Source of the DNA: Holophagaceae bacterium UBA706
GTDB lineage: Bacteria > Acidobacteriota > Holophagae > Holophagales > Holophagaceae
Length of the DNA: 10,286 bases
Direction: 5' to 3'
Assembly (NCBI GenBank): GCA_002298155.1
Contig: DBME01000351.1
Coordinates: 1 to 10,286, forward strand
Part shown: piece after piece, positions 1 to 6,318 of the stretch
Layout of the letters: every line of letters begins with the position of its first letter
Position numbering within the stretch: position 1 is the stretch's first letter
The notes under the pieces: model-generated
Databases searched by the model: none
What the model saw: the letters and a program-made list of their open reading frames with translations, nothing else
What the model was told of the DNA's origin: nothing
Program-made: the position numbers and the translations under genes

Positions 1-942
1 CTAGCGGGGCAGCCCCTTGATCCACGTCCACACCGGCGTGAGGTCCGCCAGGGGGCGGTCGTCCCGGTAGCCCTCCATGGCCGTGCCGCCGTCCAGTTCC
101 TTGCGGGGCCGGGGTTCCTGGCGGAAGGCGTGGTTGGCGCCGGGGATCTCCAGGACGGTGCCGGGGAAGGCCGCGGGGATGCGGGCGGGTTTCCAGGCCT
201 GGATGTCCTTGTCCCCCCACACGGCCGCCACGGGCACGGGGGCCCTGGAGGCCATGGCCCAGGGGTCCAGGTCCAGGGTCGAACGGACGAAATCCAGGGT
301 CTCGGGGGCCATGAGGGACGCGGCCATGCGCTCCAGGCGGGGGTGGACGGCGGCACCGGCCGCGGGCAGGCCCTTGCCGTCCCGGATGGCCTGGAGCACC
401 GCCTGCAGGTAGGCCAGGTTGGGGGCGGCCTTGTCCTGGGGAAGCTGGAGCGCCACCTGGTCGGTGATGGCCTTGGCCATGGGCTGGCTGGGCATGGCCA
501 GGAGCAGCAGGGCGTCGGCTTCCCGGGCCGCCAGGAGGGACAGGAGGGCCCCTTCGCCGTGTCCCAGCAGGAGGATGCGCTTGCCCTTGGCCTCGGGCAG
601 CTCCCGGGCGGCCTTCAGGGCGGCCTGGATGTCCCCGGACTGGGCCTCCAGGGAGCAGTCGAGGCGCGGGTCCCGGCTGCCGGCCATGCGCTTGTCGTAG
701 CGCAGGGAACCCAGGCCGCGGTCCGCCAGCCACTCGGCCAGGAGGCGCCCCAGGTGGGCGGGGAACCGGGGCTGGCTCCAGTCCCGGTCCAGTGGACCGG
801 AGTCGCCCACCAGCACCACGAACCAGGGGGTGCCCTCGGCCGGCAGAACGGTACCCTTCAGGGGAAAGTGGTTGAACCCTTCAAAGGCAAGCTCCCGGGG
901 GGCCGGGCGCTCCTGGATTTGTGCGGGGGGGGTGGGGATCAC
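1..942 (-). CDS. Alpha/beta-hydrolase fold protein with Gly at the nucleophile position
   Basis: This is a complete 313-residue protein of the alpha/beta-hydrolase superfamily, with no signal peptide or membrane segment, so probably cytoplasmic. An oxyanion-type segment GDSGPLDRDW lies near residues 46-55, resembling the HGSGPxDRD segment of one bacterial esterase/hydrolase group. A strand followed by the nucleophile elbow reads LLLGHGEGA (residues 124-132). The acid strand has WGDKD (242-246, candidate Asp244) and the catalytic His is in GANHAF (His271). The elbow is normally GxSxG, but here the central residue is Gly129 (codon GGC at 556-558, minus strand), one base away from Ser AGC. The start is GTG at 940-942, chosen because a strong ribosome binding site precedes it; the stop is at 1-3. 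The gene is divergent from the peptidase gene. Fold is clear. The substrate cannot be named, and without the Ser the protein may be a pseudoenzyme or have a binding role. Confidence 0.85.
   Translation of the reverse strand: MIPTPPAQIQERPAPRELAFEGFNHFPLKGTVLPAEGTPWFVVLVGDSGPLDRDWSQPRFPAHLGRLLAEWLADRGLGSLRYDKRMAGSRDPRLDCSLEAQSGDIQAALKAARELPEAKGKRILLLGHGEGALLSLLAAREADALLLLAMPSQPMAKAITDQVALQLPQDKAAPNLAYLQAVLQAIRDGKGLPAAGAAVHPRLERMAASLMAPETLDFVRSTLDLDPWAMASRAPVPVAAVWGDKDIQAWKPARIPAAFPGTVLEIPGANHAFRQEPRPRKELDGGTAMEGYRDDRPLADLTPVWTWIKGLPR
925..932. repeat. C8/G8 homopolymer tract at the 5' end of the hydrolase gene
   Basis: Eight identical bases (C on the coding strand) span codons 4-6 of the hydrolase gene, eleven bases after the start codon begins. 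A one-base slip would shift the frame almost at once. Such tracts can drive phase variation in some bacteria. Here, in GC-rich DNA encoding Pro-Pro, chance is a fair explanation. Confidence 0.4.
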
Positions 943-947
943 GCGTA

Positions 948-954
948 CTCCTCC
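948..954 (-). promoter_or_regulatory. Strong ribosome binding site fixing a GTG start
   Basis: On the minus strand GGAGGAG is followed by five bases and then GTG. No ATG competes at a suitable distance, so this site decides the start of the hydrolase gene. It is seen directly in the sequence. I could not find a convincing sigma70-type promoter for this gene in the remaining gap: TTGAAA (983-988, minus strand) has no good -10 partner. Confidence 0.8.
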
Positions 955-1026
955 ACTACCAATGCTTAATTTCTTGTGATGGTTTCAACAAGGTCCGGAA
1001 CGATGCCTCGCCTATTGATGGGGGAT

Positions 1027-1035
1027 TGTTATGAT
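1027..1035 (+). promoter_or_regulatory. Candidate extended -10 promoter for the C69 dipeptidase gene
   Basis: TGTTATGAT combines the TGn extension with a hexamer (TATGAT, 1030-1035) matching TATAAT at five of six positions. It sits in the most AT-rich stretch of the window, 36 bases before the chosen start codon, which would give a leader of about 30 bases. There is no good -35 hexamer at 16-18 bases, as is tolerated in extended -10 promoters. The call rests on motif match and position only. Promoter rules in this organism are unknown to me. Confidence 0.45.
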
Positions 1036-1060
1036 GGACGTTTATCCCGTTATCCAACGG

Positions 1061-1065
1061 AAAGG
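1061..1065 (+). promoter_or_regulatory. Ribosome binding site selecting the ATG at 1072
   Basis: AAAGG ends six bases before ATG 1072 but touches the in-frame ATG at 1066. The spacing therefore favours 1072, giving an N-terminus MKSLVRYVSV that is a clean signal-peptide start. The frame is open further upstream to 976, but that extension lies in the AT-rich promoter region and would bury the signal peptide. Confidence 0.65.
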
Positions 1066-1071
1066 ATGCCC

Positions 1072-2703
1072 ATGAAGTCCCTGGTCCGGTACGTTTCGGT
1101 CGCCGCTGCGGTCCTCGCTTCAAGCCTCGCACAGCCCCTGGCGGGCTGCACCAACATCCTGGTGACCAAGGGTGCGAGCAAGGACGGGTCGACGATCATC
1201 TCCTATGCCGCCGACAGCCACACCCTGTATGGCTTCCTCTGCTTCAAGGCGGGCGGCAGGCACCTCGCCGGCGAGCTGCTGGACATCGTGGACTGGGATT
1301 CCGGGAAGTTCCTGGGCCGCATCAAGGAAGCGCCCGTGACCTACTCCCGCGTGGGGAACATGAACGAGTTCCAGGTGTCCATCGGCGAGACCACCTTCGG
1401 CGGCCGCCAGGAGCTCCAGGAGCCCGCGGGCATCGTGGACTACGGCAGCCTGATGTACATCGCCCTGGAGCGGTCGCGCACCGCCCGGGAGGCCATCCAG
1501 GTCATGGGCGAACTGGTGGCGGAATACGGCTACGCCAGCGAGGGCGAGTCCATCTCCGTGGCCGACCCCAACGAAGCCTGGATCTTCGACATCATCGGCA
1601 AGGGCAAGGGCAAGAAAGGCGCCGTGTGGGTCGCCATGAAGCTTCCCGACGGCACCATCTCGGCCCATGCCAACCATTCCCGCATCAGCACGTTCCCCCT
1701 CAACGACCCCAAGACCTGCCTCTACTCCAAGGACGTCATCTCCTTCGCCCGGGAGCACGGGTGGTACAAGGGCGAGGACAAGGACTTCAGCTTCACCGAC
1801 GTCTACAACCCCGCCAGCTTCGGCATCCTGCGCGGCTGCGAGGCCCGGGTGTGGAGCGTGTTCCACCGCGCCGCCCCTTCCCTGAACATCCCCATCGACA
1901 TCGCCAAGGGCGTCCCCGGCGCCAAGCCCATGCCGCTGTGCGTCAAGCCTGACCAGAAGCTGGGCGTGCGCGACGTCATGGAGCTCATGCGCGACCACTA
2001 CGAGGGCACCGAACTGGACATGACCAAGGACGTGGGCGCGGGCCCCTACCACATGCCCTACCGCTGGCGCCCCATGGAGTGGAAGGTGGATGACGCCACC
2101 TACGTGCACGAGCGCGCCATCTCCACCCAGCAGACGGGATGGTCCTTCGTGAGCCAGGCCCGGTCCTTCCTGCCCGATCCCATCGGCGGCGTGTTCTGGT
2201 TCGGCGTGGACGACACCTTCATGACCGTCTACGTGCCCATGTACTGCTCCATCAAGTCCGTCCCCAAGACCTTCGCCGAGGGCACCGGCAGCTGGAACGA
2301 GTTCAGCTGGGACAGCGCGTTCTGGACGTTCAACTTCGTCTCCAACTACACCTACTCCCGCTGGGACGACATGATCGTCGACGTGCAGAAGGTCCAGCGC
2401 GAACTGGAAGGCGGGTTCCTGGGACGCCAGGCCGAAGTGGAGAAGCACGCCGAGACCCTCTACCGCCAGTCGCCTGAACTGGCCCGGGACTACCTCACCG
2501 AATACTCCTGCCGCCAGGGCGACATGGTCACGGCCCGGTGGAAGAAGCTGGGCGAGTTCCTCATCTGGAAGTACCTGGACGGCAACGTGCGCGACGCCAA
2601 GGGCGAAGTGACCCACCCCGCCTACAGCCCCGACTGGTACCGCCGGATCATCAAGGAGAAGGGCGATTTCATCCGCGTTCCCGCGGGCCAGGAAGGCCAT
2701 TGA
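1072..2703 (+). CDS. Family C69 (PepD-like) secreted dipeptidase
   Basis: A 543-residue member of peptidase family C69, N-terminal nucleophile (Ntn) hydrolases that cleave dipeptides with a Cys exposed at the mature N-terminus. Residues 1-25 form a signal peptide (Lys2 and Arg6, then a hydrophobic Ala/Val/Leu stretch) ending LAG before Cys26 (codon 1147-1149), followed by CTNILVTKGASKDGS, the family's N-terminal signature. Other C69 hallmarks are GYASEGES (153-160), then ADPNEAW and the Gly/Lys-rich segment before AVWVA, a following HANHSRI, and near the C-terminus a segment (about 483-506) with ARWKKLGEFL and YLDGNV. Length is usual for the family. The Cys would act after signal cleavage in the periplasm or at the surface. 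LAGC is also a perfect lipobox, so lipidation at the same Cys is possible and would conflict with catalysis. It heads the plus-strand run and is followed after 12 bases by the Omp85 gene. Family is near certain; substrate specificity is not known. Confidence 0.95.
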   Translation: MKSLVRYVSVAAAVLASSLAQPLAGCTNILVTKGASKDGSTIISYAADSHTLYGFLCFKAGGRHLAGELLDIVDWDSGKFLGRIKEAPVTYSRVGNMNEFQVSIGETTFGGRQELQEPAGIVDYGSLMYIALERSRTAREAIQVMGELVAEYGYASEGESISVADPNEAWIFDIIGKGKGKKGAVWVAMKLPDGTISAHANHSRISTFPLNDPKTCLYSKDVISFAREHGWYKGEDKDFSFTDVYNPASFGILRGCEARVWSVFHRAAPSLNIPIDIAKGVPGAKPMPLCVKPDQKLGVRDVMELMRDHYEGTELDMTKDVGAGPYHMPYRWRPMEWKVDDATYVHERAISTQQTGWSFVSQARSFLPDPIGGVFWFGVDDTFMTVYVPMYCSIKSVPKTFAEGTGSWNEFSWDSAFWTFNFVSNYTYSRWDDMIVDVQKVQRELEGGFLGRQAEVEKHAETLYRQSPELARDYLTEYSCRQGDMVTARWKKLGEFLIWKYLDGNVRDAKGEVTHPAYSPDWYRRIIKEKGDFIRVPAGQEGH

Positions 2704-2717
2704 AGAGGCCCGGCCTT
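2693..2717 (+). promoter_or_regulatory. Possible translational-coupling hairpin at a gene junction
   Basis: AAGGCC (2693-2698) can pair with GGCCTT (2712-2717). The 13-base loop holds the dipeptidase stop TGA (2701-2703) and the AGAGG ribosome binding site (2704-2708) of the next gene, and the second arm covers the first two bases of its TTG start. A ribosome finishing the dipeptidase would open the stem. The pairing is seen in the sequence; the regulatory role is inference, and six-base GC-rich stems are common by chance here. Confidence 0.3.
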
Positions 2718-4353
2718 GCCTGAGGGATCGGCCCCGCTGACCCGGGTGGCCAGGACCGCTGCGGTTCTGGCCGTCCTGGCCTCGGGGGGCCGGGCCCTGC
2801 GGGCGGAGGACTGGCAGCAGCTGGAGGCCCGGGGCGCCGTCATCCGGGAGGTGCGCATCGAGGTGGTGGACGTCTTCGACCGGCGCAACCCGGACGAGGA
2901 CACGCGCCTGGGGCGCCTTGCCGATGCGCTGCACGTATCCACGCGGCCCGAGGTGGTGCGGGGGTACCTGCTCTTCAAGGAAGGCGACCGGATCCAGGCC
3001 CGCCGGGTGGAGGAGACGGAACGGGCCCTGCGCTCCCTGGTCTACCTCAAGGAGGCCGATGTGCAGGCCGAGCCCCTGGAGGACGGCGCCGTGCGCATGG
3101 TGGTGCACGTGCGGGACGCCTGGAGCTGGCTCATCTTCGGCAGCATGACCCGCCAGGGGGGTCAGAACCGGGTCAACGCCACCGTCCTGGACTGGAACGT
3201 GCTCGGACGGGGCAAGTTCCTCAGCTACAGCGTGGCCCACGACGCGGAGCGCAGCTCCCAGATGGTGAACTGGTACGACCCCCACGTGCTGGGCTCCCGG
3301 TACGAGTTGGGCGCCGGGTACGATCACCACTCCGACGGCCAGACCCGCATGCTGAATTTCGGCCTGCCCTTCTACTCCCTGGACACCCCCTGGGCTGCGG
3401 GCGTGCGCATGGTGGACGACGAGCGGGACCATGACGTGTACGACCGGAATGTCCTGACCGGCTATGCCCACGCGCGGGTGCGCACGGTGGAGGCCTGGTC
3501 CGAGTGGTCCCTGGGCATGGCGGACCACCGGGTCACGCGCCTGGGGCTTTGGGCGCGCATGGACCAGACCCGCGTCACCGCCCTGGCGGGGGATCCCACC
3601 TACGGCGGCGCCCTGCCGGAGGCGGAGGATCGGCGCGTCCAATCCGTGTCCCTGCGCTGGAGCCTCGCCGAGGACCACTACGCCACCCGGCACAACTTCG
3701 CCGCCGTGGGCCGCCGGGAGGACCTGTCCACCGGGTGGACGGCCTCCATCGCCGCGGGCTGGTCCGGTCCCGGTCTGGGGGCCACCCGCAGCGCGCCCGT
3801 CTACAGCATCCAGGCGGGACGGGGCTGGGACCTGGGTCCCGACGCGTACCTTTCATGGAACGCGGGTTTCCAGGGCCGGCGGGAGGACCATGCCTGGAAG
3901 CAGGCCCTGGCCTGGACGACGGTCACGGGCTACAAACGGTTCCAGTACTGGCAGGTTCTGGCCGGGCGCGTGAGTTTCGCGGCCCAGCGGGCGCCGGACC
4001 TGCCCACCGCCTTGTACCTGGGCGGGGACGACGGATCCCGGGGCTACCGCAACCACCTCTATGCCGGTGACGAACGCTGGGTGGCCGTGGCGGAGGACCG
4101 GTTCATCACCGACCGGACGCTTCTGCGGGTCATGAACCTGGGGTTCGTGGTGTACGCAGACGCCGCCTCGGTGCGCCGTCTGACGGACCGCCAATGGACC
4201 CCGGTGCTGGCCAGCGTCGGCGGGGGCGTCCGCCTGGGGGACCTCAAGAGCGCTTTCGGCACCGTGTACAACATCACCGTGGCCTTCCCCCTGACCCGGG
4301 ACCCGGTGAACGACCGGTTCCAGGTGCTCCTCAGCGGCTCCGTGGGGTTCTGA
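2716..4353 (+). CDS. Omp85-superfamily outer-membrane protein with one POTRA-like domain
   Basis: A 545-residue outer-membrane beta-barrel protein of the BamA/TamA/TpsB (Omp85) superfamily. It has a signal peptide (Arg10 and Arg13, hydrophobic core about 14-24, likely cleavage after ALRA at residue 30), one POTRA-like domain (about 43-135, with IREVRIEVVDVFD and RRVEETERALRSLVYLKEADV), then alternating amphipathic strands to the C-terminus. The signature RGY of the barrel's conserved loop 6 lies at 442-444 in GGDDGSRGYRNHLYAGD, and the protein ends in Phe after a strand (VLLSGSVGF), the usual barrel-assembly signal. BamA normally has five POTRAs and TpsB transporters two, so this is a minimal architecture. 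Start TTG 2716 is chosen because AGAGG lies seven bases upstream and it preserves the signal peptide; a GTG at 2746 would cut it. It begins 12 bases after the dipeptidase stop, suggesting co-translation. Family is confident. The client could be an exported protein, a lipid or a peptide. Confidence 0.88.
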   Translation: MPEGSAPLTRVARTAAVLAVLASGGRALRAEDWQQLEARGAVIREVRIEVVDVFDRRNPDEDTRLGRLADALHVSTRPEVVRGYLLFKEGDRIQARRVEETERALRSLVYLKEADVQAEPLEDGAVRMVVHVRDAWSWLIFGSMTRQGGQNRVNATVLDWNVLGRGKFLSYSVAHDAERSSQMVNWYDPHVLGSRYELGAGYDHHSDGQTRMLNFGLPFYSLDTPWAAGVRMVDDERDHDVYDRNVLTGYAHARVRTVEAWSEWSLGMADHRVTRLGLWARMDQTRVTALAGDPTYGGALPEAEDRRVQSVSLRWSLAEDHYATRHNFAAVGRREDLSTGWTASIAAGWSGPGLGATRSAPVYSIQAGRGWDLGPDAYLSWNAGFQGRREDHAWKQALAWTTVTGYKRFQYWQVLAGRVSFAAQRAPDLPTALYLGGDDGSRGYRNHLYAGDERWVAVAEDRFITDRTLLRVMNLGFVVYADAASVRRLTDRQWTPVLASVGGGVRLGDLKSAFGTVYNITVAFPLTRDPVNDRFQVLLSGSVGF

Positions 4354-4374
4354 AAACGGGACAATTTCCGCACA

Positions 4375-4391
4375 ACCGGCCGGGCGCCGGT
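4375..4391 (+). terminator. GC hairpin downstream of the Omp85 gene, weak terminator candidate
   Basis: ACCGGC (4375-4380) and GCCGGT (4386-4391) form a six-pair stem with a five-base loop, 21 bases after the Omp85 stop codon. There is no T-tract after it, so it is not a textbook intrinsic terminator. It might attenuate transcription or protect the 3' end of the upstream message. Confidence 0.3.
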
Positions 4392-4422
4392 GGATGTGAT
4401 CCCCAAGCCGGCATCCTTCATG

Positions 4423-4428
4423 GATAAT
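4423..4428 (+). promoter_or_regulatory. Weak -10 promoter candidate upstream of the aminopeptidase gene
   Basis: GATAAT matches TATAAT at five of six positions and lies 83 bases before the aminopeptidase start, upstream of the palindrome at 4465-4481. No -35 hexamer is recognisable at the usual distance and the TG dinucleotide is one base out of place for an extended -10. It is offered only because the 158-base gap must either be transcribed through or hold a start site. Confidence 0.22.
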
Positions 4429-4464
4429 GGCCGGAGGTCCTTGGAACATCTGTCTCTCCCCCCA

Positions 4465-4481
4465 CGAAAATCCCATTTTCG
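4465..4481 (+). promoter_or_regulatory. Perfect AT-rich inverted repeat in the aminopeptidase leader
   Basis: CGAAAAT (4465-4471), spacer CCC, then ATTTTCG (4475-4481): a perfect seven-base inverted repeat, 30 bases before the aminopeptidase ATG and just ahead of its AGGAAG ribosome binding site. AT-rich arms are unusual in this GC-rich sequence. It could be a regulator-binding site or a small RNA hairpin with a three-base loop. The repeat is seen directly; its function is unknown. Confidence 0.4.
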
Positions 4482-4511
4482 CGACCCCCGTCCATTTCCA
4501 GGAAGCCCGCC

Positions 4512-6293
4512 ATGTCCCGCCTCGACCCCCATTCGTACTTCGACGATCTCCAGCCCCGCACCGAACGGTGGCACCTGCGCTTCCTGGTGGATTTCCAGCG
4601 GCGCGTCCTGGGGGGCGAGGCCACCCTGGTCTTCCGCGAACCCTCCGGCGGCACCCTGGACCTGGACACCAAGGGCCTGACCATCTACCGGGCCTGGGTG
4701 CCCGCCCTGGACCTGGACGTGCCCTTCGAGCTGGGCGAGGAGGATCCCATCCTGGGCCGCCGCCTGCGCTTGGAGCTTCCCCCGGACACCGGCGCGGTGG
4801 TGCTGGCCTACGAGACCTCGCCCGAGGCGGTGGGCCTGCAGTGGCTGGAGCCGGCCCAGACCGAGGGCGGCGTGCACCCCTTCCTCTTCAGCCAGTGCCA
4901 GGCCATCCACGCGCGCACCCTGGTGCCCTGCCAGGATTCCGCCTTCGCCCGCGTCGCGTACGAGGCCGAGGTGGTGGTCCCCGAGAGCCTGTCGGCGGTC
5001 ATGTCCGCCGGCCCCGCCGGGGACGAGCCCGGGCGCATCCCGGGCACCCGGGTCTTCCGCTTCACCATGCCCCAGCCCATTCCCTCCTACCTGCTGGCCC
5101 TGGCCGTGGGCGAACTGGAGAGCCGCGACCTGAGCCCCCGGGCCCGGGTGTGGGCCGAGCCCGCCACCATCGGCAAGGCCGCCTGGGAATTCGCCGGGGT
5201 GGAGGACATGATCGTCCGCGCCGAGGGCCTCTTCGGGCCCTATGACTGGGACCGCTACGACATGCTCGTGCTGCCCCCCTCCTTCCCCTACGGCGGGATG
5301 GAGAACCCCCGCATGACCTTCCTGACCCCCACCCTCCTGGCCGGCGACCGGTCCCTGGTGGACGTGGTGGCCCATGAGCTGGCCCATTCCTGGACCGGCA
5401 ACCTGGTCACCAACGCCACCGCCGAGCACTTCTGGCTCAACGAGGGCTTCACGGTATGGGCCGAGCGCCGCATCCTCGAGGCCATCCGCGGGGAGGAGGC
5501 TGCCGCCATGGGCTGGGCCATCGGCCAGAAGGCCCTGGAGGAATCCCTCGATCGCTTCAAGGACACCCCCGAACTCACCGTGCTGCGCACCCACCTGGAG
5601 GGCGTGGATCCCGACGACGCCTTCTCCAGCATCCCCTACGAGAAGGGCGCCCGCCTCGTGGCGCTGATGGAGGCCCGCCTGGGCCGGCCCGCCTTCGACG
5701 CCTTCGTGCGGGACTACATGAAGACCTTCCGGTTCACGTCCATCACCACCGAGCAGTTCTGCGCCTTCGCCGAGGACCGCCACCCCGGGCTCCTGGCCGG
5801 GGTCGACGCCGACGCCTGGCTGCACCGGCCCGGGATGCCCGCCAACGCCCCCGTCTTCCGCTCGGCCACGCTCGAGGCCCTGGAGGCCCTGGGCCGCGGT
5901 TTCCCCGTGACCCGCCCGGAGAAGGCCGTCATGGACGCCTGGAATCCCACCGAGCTGCTGATCTTCCTGCAGAACATCCCCCGCACCCTGGCGTTGGAGG
6001 ACTGCGCGTGGCTCGACGCGAACCTGGCCCTGACCGGGCGCGGCAACTACGAGATCCTCGTGGAATGGCTCACGGTGGCGGGGGCCTCCGCCTACGAGCC
6101 GGCCTACCCCCGCATCCGGGAAGTGCTCTCCCGGGTGGGCCGCATGAAGTACCTCCGCCCCCTGTACGCCTCGCTGGGCGCCCATCCCGCCACCCGCGGC
6201 CTGGCCCGGGACATCTTCGCCCAGGCCTCCAAGGGCTACCACGGCCTTTCCCGCCGCGTGGTCCAGGGCGTTCTCGACAAGTTCCCCGCGTGA
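4512..6293 (+). CDS. M1-family zinc aminopeptidase, leukotriene A4 hydrolase type
   Basis: A 593-residue zinc aminopeptidase of family M1, closest in motif pattern to leukotriene A4 hydrolase (LTA4H), removing N-terminal residues from peptides. Domains in order: beta-rich N-terminal domain (about 1-195, with SQCQAIHARTLVPCQD at 127-142, the family's substrate-pocket segment), catalytic domain with GGMEN (261-265, exopeptidase motif, Glu264) and HELAH (288-292) with the third zinc ligand Glu311 in WLNEG, then a helical C-terminal domain (about 450-593). Tyr376 in IPYEKG matches the catalytic Tyr383 of human LTA4H, and GRMK (543-546) matches its carboxylate-binding Arg563/Lys565. Phe371 occupies the place of human Tyr378, the residue that LTA4 attacks during suicide inactivation. 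There is no signal peptide, so it is cytoplasmic. ATG 4512 follows GGAAG with six-base spacing. The first transporter gene begins 25 bases after its stop, implying joint transcription and a role in degrading imported peptides. Bacterial epoxide hydrolase activity is not assumed. Confidence 0.95.
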   Translation: MSRLDPHSYFDDLQPRTERWHLRFLVDFQRRVLGGEATLVFREPSGGTLDLDTKGLTIYRAWVPALDLDVPFELGEEDPILGRRLRLELPPDTGAVVLAYETSPEAVGLQWLEPAQTEGGVHPFLFSQCQAIHARTLVPCQDSAFARVAYEAEVVVPESLSAVMSAGPAGDEPGRIPGTRVFRFTMPQPIPSYLLALAVGELESRDLSPRARVWAEPATIGKAAWEFAGVEDMIVRAEGLFGPYDWDRYDMLVLPPSFPYGGMENPRMTFLTPTLLAGDRSLVDVVAHELAHSWTGNLVTNATAEHFWLNEGFTVWAERRILEAIRGEEAAAMGWAIGQKALEESLDRFKDTPELTVLRTHLEGVDPDDAFSSIPYEKGARLVALMEARLGRPAFDAFVRDYMKTFRFTSITTEQFCAFAEDRHPGLLAGVDADAWLHRPGMPANAPVFRSATLEALEALGRGFPVTRPEKAVMDAWNPTELLIFLQNIPRTLALEDCAWLDANLALTGRGNYEILVEWLTVAGASAYEPAYPRIREVLSRVGRMKYLRPLYASLGAHPATRGLARDIFAQASKGYHGLSRRVVQGVLDKFPA

Positions 6294-6318
6294 GCGCGGT
6301 CATCACCAGGAGCCGCGC

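Noticed and set aside
960..991. Possible minus-strand promoter (TTGAAA or TTGTTG as -35) for the hydrolase gene
   Set aside because: No hexamer resembling TATAAT lies at 16-18 bases from either candidate.
976..1071. N-terminal extension of the dipeptidase to an upstream start at 976
   Set aside because: It would cover the AT-rich promoter region and place about 32 residues in front of a good signal peptide. The AAAGG site supports ATG 1072.
1120..3693. An 857-codon open frame on the minus strand, and similar long minus-strand frames at 4059-6242, 6070-7335 and 7642-9936
   Set aside because: They lie opposite well-identified genes, have His/Gly/Ala/Val-rich low-complexity translations with no recognisable domain, and arise because GC-rich codons on one strand rarely give stops on the other.
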